This document shows positions 63,145 through 64,000 of a stretch of 64,000 nt of DNA, one piece after another. The position numbers and the translations under genes are program-made. Position 1 is the stretch's first letter. Every line of letters begins with the position of its first letter. Origin of the DNA: Providencia vermicola (lineage in GTDB: Bacteria > Pseudomonadota > Gammaproteobacteria > Enterobacterales > Enterobacteriaceae); NCBI RefSeq assembly GCF_020381325.1, contig NZ_JAGSPI010000008.1, forward strand, positions 62,001 to 126,000, in the 5' to 3' direction. The notes beneath the pieces are model-generated. The model saw only the letters and a list, made by a program, of their open reading frames with translations, was not told where the DNA came from and made no database searches.

Positions 63145-64000
63145 TATGCATTCTCCCCTTTCCACACAAACTCACGTCCTAATAACCCAGTATTGGTGCT
63201 GCTGCTTGCCCAAATCACACCTGCATCGGTCAGCATTTTGACCTGTGCATCCATATTCGGCGTATCTTGGTCGGTACCCAGCACATAACCTAAAATTTCG
63301 AGTTCACGGCCGTCTTGCTTGGCAATGTTTTTCGCTTCTTTGATAGCGTCAATCATCACGCCAACAGGGTCTTCGTGAGAACCAAAACCAAGGACGAAAT
63401 CCATCATGATGACGCCAACTTCTGGATCACGGGCTTCTTGCAGTAAACGCTCAATACGGTTTGTAGGGTCGATCATTGGGTGTGGTTTACCGTTGGTAAA
63501 GTCATCATCACCAAAGTCAAGGAACGTGTGGGCAATGCTTTTGTTTAAATCTTTCAAGCGATATTCAGGGTTTGGCTGGATATTGCTGTAAACATCGTCA
63601 TATTTTTCCAGTGCCGCAAACATGGCTTCATCACACAGCGTACCGCCACAGAACAGGCCACGAATGTATTTTTGCTCAGGTTTGAGTTTAGCTCTCACTT
63701 CATCGATTAATGGCAGGTTCAGTGGGTGCAGGTCTAAATCTTCTTTACGAATCCCTGTCAGTAGAACCGCTTTCAGTGCCGCCTCTTTGGTGCCTTGTGC
63801 AAAGGTCAGCCCTGGTTTGTCTTCTGGTAGTGGCTGGCTACCTAAGAAACAAACAACAACGGGTTTATGGCATTTTTCAGCTTGTTCAAGCACTTTTTTC
63901 GCAACCGCTGGTGCGGGTGGCTTAGAAATCAATGCGATAACTTTCGTTTCTTCATCCGCATCAAGCATCTTCAGGGCATCAATCATCATGATACCGCCGA
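63144..64000 (-). CDS. yahF: YahF/FdrA-like protein, N-terminus beyond window
   Basis: The C-terminal 284 or so residues of an FdrA/YahF protein (about 515 residues in E. coli), acyl-CoA-synthetase-like Rossmann domains. The frame is open to the right edge through GGIMMIDALKML. Segments IALISKPPAPAVA and MMDFVLGFGSHEDPVG fit the CoA-ligase-like domain. It is translationally coupled to yahG, indicating that both act in one complex. Confidence 0.88.
   Translation of the reverse strand, partial: GGIMMIDALKMLDADEETKVIALISKPPAPAVAKKVLEQAEKCHKPVVVCFLGSQPLPEDKPGLTFAQGTKEAALKAVLLTGIRKEDLDLHPLNLPLIDEVRAKLKPEQKYIRGLFCGGTLCDEAMFAALEKYDDVYSNIQPNPEYRLKDLNKSIAHTFLDFGDDDFTNGKPHPMIDPTNRIERLLQEARDPEVGVIMMDFVLGFGSHEDPVGVMIDAIKEAKNIAKQDGRELEILGYVLGTDQDTPNMDAQVKMLTDAGVIWASSSTNTGLLGREFVWKGENA

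Overview
The window looks like a chromosomal stretch of a Morganellaceae enterobacterium, most probably Providencia. This is inferred from AT-rich DNA with enterobacterial gene families, an MR/P-type fimbrial operon carrying an MrpJ-type regulator, and a Salmonella SPI-1-type secretion island in canonical gene order. Species was not tested against any database.

Left end (1-11.3 kb): the 3' end of an E. coli common pilus locus (ecpC tail, ecpD, ecpE) converges on a complete classical chaperone-usher operon on the minus strand: MrpJ-like regulator, major pilin, minor pilin, usher, chaperone, two minor pilins and a FimH-like tip adhesin. Upstream of that operon is a 306-bp segment bounded by perfect 23-bp inverted repeats (9857-9879 and 10140-10162), next to a FimB/MrpI-type tyrosine recombinase gene. 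This is the signature of a phase-variation switch. Its best sigma70-like promoter points away from the fimbrial genes, so the sequenced orientation looks OFF.

Metabolic block (11.6-23.7 kb): the membrane formate dehydrogenase operon fdoGHI has cysteine where selenocysteine is expected. An RpiR regulator, a PTS EIICB permease and a lyase of the fumarase/adenylosuccinate lyase superfamily follow and form an orphan sugar-conjugate uptake cassette. A small unknown gene and a divergent FUSC transporter/MarR pair with two identical palindromic operators come next.

Secretion island (23.7-50.9 kb): a decayed intimin/invasin-family pseudogene borders a complete Inv/Mxi/Spa (SPI-1) type III secretion system. 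On the minus strand, in transcription order, are prgH, prgI, prgJ, prgK, orgA, orgB, orgC, and further downstream a winged-helix regulator and a YscW-like pilotin. On the plus strand are invF, invG, invE, invA, invB, invC, invI, invJ, spaO, spaP, spaQ, spaR, spaS, sicA, sipB, sipC, sipD, a sipA-like effector and iacP. Peculiar points are an extended needle protein, a 10-copy hexanucleotide repeat encoding (TQ)n in orgB, a preserved internal start in spaO, an enlarged sipB with an internal duplication, a divergent sipA, and three 10-bp-phased direct repeats upstream of invF.

Right end (51-64 kb): an inositol-monophosphatase-family enzyme sits with a UhpT-type organophosphate transporter behind a possible CRP site. 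Next come an MHS-type MFS transporter, a LacI regulator and a nucleoside hydrolase. The converging minus-strand operon is related to E. coli yahFG-yahIJ (FdrA-like protein cut by the window edge, DUF1116 protein, carbamate kinase, Tat-exported deaminase-like amidohydrolase), with an NCS2-type nucleobase permease and an ERIC/YPAL-like palindromic repeat inserted between yahG and yahI. Together these suggest salvage or breakdown of nucleosides, nucleobases or carbamoylated compounds.
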